A DNA stretch of 64,000 nt from Lota lota. Taxonomy: Eukaryota; Chordata; Actinopteri; Gadiformes; Lotidae. A program made the position numbers and the translations under genes. Location of the stretch: NCBI GenBank assembly GCA_026745465.1, contig JACYXH010000359.1:1038501-1102500 (forward strand), in the 5' to 3' direction. Within the stretch, counting starts at the first letter, position 1. The number at the start of each line of letters is the position of its first letter. The notes under the pieces are model-generated. The model made no database searches. It had not been told where the DNA came from and saw nothing but the letters and a program-made list of their open reading frames with translations. Positions 61,491-64,000 of the stretch are shown here, in pieces.

Positions 61491-63014
61491 CAGGCCATAT
61501 AGGCATTAAAACGGCAGTACAACAGTAAAGTGCAGTAACTAGTGTTTCAGTTCAGATCATTTTTTACATTTCTTACAAAAAATGTATTGGTTTTAGATTA
61601 TTTTATTCAAATGTCTATATGTTTTAAAAGTTGAGTTTTAAAAGAAAAAGACAATAGAAAACCAACCAGAAGTATTATTTTGTTTGAATAACGACTTTAA
61701 TTAAGTTAAACAACGATGAATTATTAACCTCCTCATCTTTATCATCATTATCATCTTGTACAAACAGCTTAATCTGCATCGGGAAATTGCAGATACTACA
61801 GTTTGCCTTGGTTTTAGTCAGTTTAGTTACTGCAACTTGTACACATTTTTATAAAAAAAACAGACCATGATTGAACCGAGATACTTTATCATAACATAAA
61901 ACATATATCCACAAGTTTGTTTTGAGCCATAACTCAATTTTGCCAAAATTAGTTGTTAGGCCTTCAGCAGTTTGCCTTTGTAGAGCAGAATTGGCAATTG
62001 GTGAGTTAGTAGGCCTTTGGGTCTTTCACAGTTATTTTACAATTTGCCAGCAGAGTATGAATTGGTCCTTGATTGAAAAAAGTTAATTAGCCTGAGAAGC
62101 AGCTGGAGGAGCAGGAACCCCTGATTCTGTTGGGAATGCCTTCTCTTTTCTATTTTGGGAATGGGGGGGGGGGATAGGGTTTGATGTGATTGGTTTTTAC
62201 AGTGCACAGCGAATGGTGCTTAGATGAATGACGTTTCAGAAATGCCTGCTATGAGTGGGATCCTACCCTCCATATTCAGTTGCAGGGCTTGGCTCCGGAA
62301 AGCAAGAGCTAATGGCAGACCAAATGAAGTCTGTTTTTGGCAGTTGGTCAAACCCTCTGCCAGAAGCCAAGCTTTGTGGAGACTTATGATGAGAGAGGTT
62401 AAATAACAATCATCCTGATGCTTTCGCCCGGCACACACAGTACGACCGGCTTTCACATAAAAACAAACCCTTCTGAGGATTGGAAAGTGATGCCAGCCAA
62501 TCAGGACTAAATACCAGAGGCAGAACAGATCATGGCTCATGTCTGTGGTCTCATCCCCAAACTGGGACGCAGCAAAGACTCCCAACCACAGTTAATGGCA
62601 AGGATCAAAAAGCATTACCTAAGCCCAAACTGCTGTTTGTAGCATAATTGTGCTATTTCATCATTTTGTCAGTAGAGGAAAAACATTCTTCACGTATAGG
62701 AAAGAGAGAGGGAGTCGTTTTTTTTTACATTCAATAAGACATAATGAGTTGCCAACTTTGAATAAACGTCGCTTAGCTTCAGATACATGTCTCACAGTCT
62801 GCTGGTTGTTAATAAAGTTTGATTAATACAATAAAAATAAATCTAAGAACCTAAGAAATGTAAATAAATGGAGAATGAATGCATGACTGAACAAAAATTT
62901 GGAGTGCATCTATCAATCATACATTTCTTCTCTCTCTCTCTGGAAGGGAACAGTTACAAAAATTGCAGTATGTTGAATTAAATGGGCCATATGTCACAAC
63001 TCACACACACGCAC

Positions 63015-63050
<36 letters not shown>

Positions 63051-64000
63051 TGGCACCATCACACAGATATTATTACCCTAAGAGTGATTTTTCCGTTCTC
63101 CCTGCGCAATCACAGTTCTTCATCCTTAATAACTGGGCACGAGCTATTGGCTTGTCTGCGTGGCCCCTGAACATACACACCATGAATCTCTCTCAGGATC
63201 TATCGCCTAACAATCTGCTGACAGTGTTTACATAGAGGTTCTGCGCGGACCTCAACACAGGCTGTGAATCTCATCAGCAGCGCCTGGGTCACGCGCTCTT
63301 TTCAACACGCGGCTGCTCTCCGTCAAGCTAGCCGACGACGTTTATTTTTTGCGTGTTTTTTATTTGTAGACAAAGTAATTAAAGGTTTTTCCCTCCACTC
63401 CACCCACTACACCAGACTAATAACTTATTTATATGAACATAATGAAGGCAGTATTGCAAATAGATGGGTCAAACTTTGCGGCGTCAACCCAGAAAAACCA
63501 TGCCAGCTAGCACCGCTAGATGTAACATGTTCCACTTGGGTATTGGGTCTGGTCTAAAACCCAATCTTTTGGTAAAATTCAAGTCTTGAAAAGTCGGTTT
63601 CTCTTAATTGTGTGATTTACACGTTTTGTTCTCCCTGTTTACTGAACTTTCGTTGTCAAAAAAGCCACAAGCGAGAAAGAAATGTGTCAGTGATGCAGGC
63701 ACAGTGTGGTTGCTGTTGTCCTTGGCATGTGCTAGAGCAGGACTGGGCCAATGAGACCACAACATATTCCCATAGTGTCACTGCTACTATCTGTTTCTTA
63801 AGGGACTGATAGGGACCCCATATAGATAATGACACGACAATCTATTCCAAAATCTGCCAGAATCTTTCCACTGGACCTTAAATTACCTACGGACAGCATG
63901 GAAAATTTAGCTTTTTTACAACAAACAAAAAACACAAAGATATTCCTTAATCATCCAACAACAAAAAAGAAAAGGACAAATAAGTAATAAATAACATGTC
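61491..64000. other. Distal region without recognised gene
   Basis: AT-rich sequence with a short G run near 62,163, a CA tract at 63001-63049 and a CpG-containing stretch near 63,240-63,340. A 121-codon minus-strand frame at 62220-62585 resembles nothing I know and has no supporting context. Confidence 0.5.
63001..63049. repeat. CA microsatellite
   Basis: CA tract with CG interruptions at its start. Confidence 0.93.

Noticed and set aside
62220-62585. 121-codon minus-strand frame
   Set aside because: No recognisable domain, no splice or promoter context, and composition like surrounding non-coding DNA.

Overview
The window is chromosomal DNA from a ray-finned fish. Five vertebrate protein-coding genes with canonical GT-AG introns can be read. 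The rest is dense in teleost-type repeats: Tc1, hAT, BEL/Pao, Ty1/copia and gypsy remnants, tRNA-headed SINE pieces, long CA/GT microsatellites and unusually long C or G homopolymers. The tandem-repeat density recalls gadiform fishes, but that is only a hint and no species is claimed.

Layout. 1-5,762: last two coding exons of prdx6 (+), with a 3.8 kb inverted-repeat element in the intron between them. 5,929-17,154: a decayed BEL/Pao retrotransposon (+) that begins 167 bp after the prdx6 stop. Its gag is split by a hAT transposon, which is itself split by a Ty1/copia element; all three levels have matching target duplications. 18,118-25,324: a second, young BEL/Pao element (-) with 492 bp LTRs that look identical, inserted in a TATATG microsatellite. 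26,423-37,798: fggy (-), 15 coding exons, complete. 41,698-42,657: jun (+), a single exon, divergent from fggy. 44,107-48,482: tada1 (-), eight exons, with an internally deleted Tc1 element in intron 2. 53,927-58,811: angptl1 (-), four coding exons. 58,844-64,000: no recognisable gene; it contains a second copy of the prdx6-intron element, in reverse orientation.

The exon models were built by hand from splice sites and reading phase. They add up in frame to 555 aa (FGGY), 342 aa (TADA1) and 485 aa (ANGPTL1), each close to the length of the human protein. The five genes do not form one pathway: a peroxidase/phospholipase, a sugar kinase, an AP-1 transcription factor, a SAGA subunit and a secreted angiopoietin-like protein. 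The divergent jun-fggy arrangement matches the human 1p32 neighbourhood as I remember it, and prdx6, tada1 and angptl1 are human 1q24-25 genes.

No new multi-gene system was found. The strongest observations are the three-level transposon nest, the young BEL/Pao element, a BEL LTR placed to supply the prdx6 poly(A) signal, a composite inverted-repeat family, and UG-repeat tracts sitting at splice acceptors.
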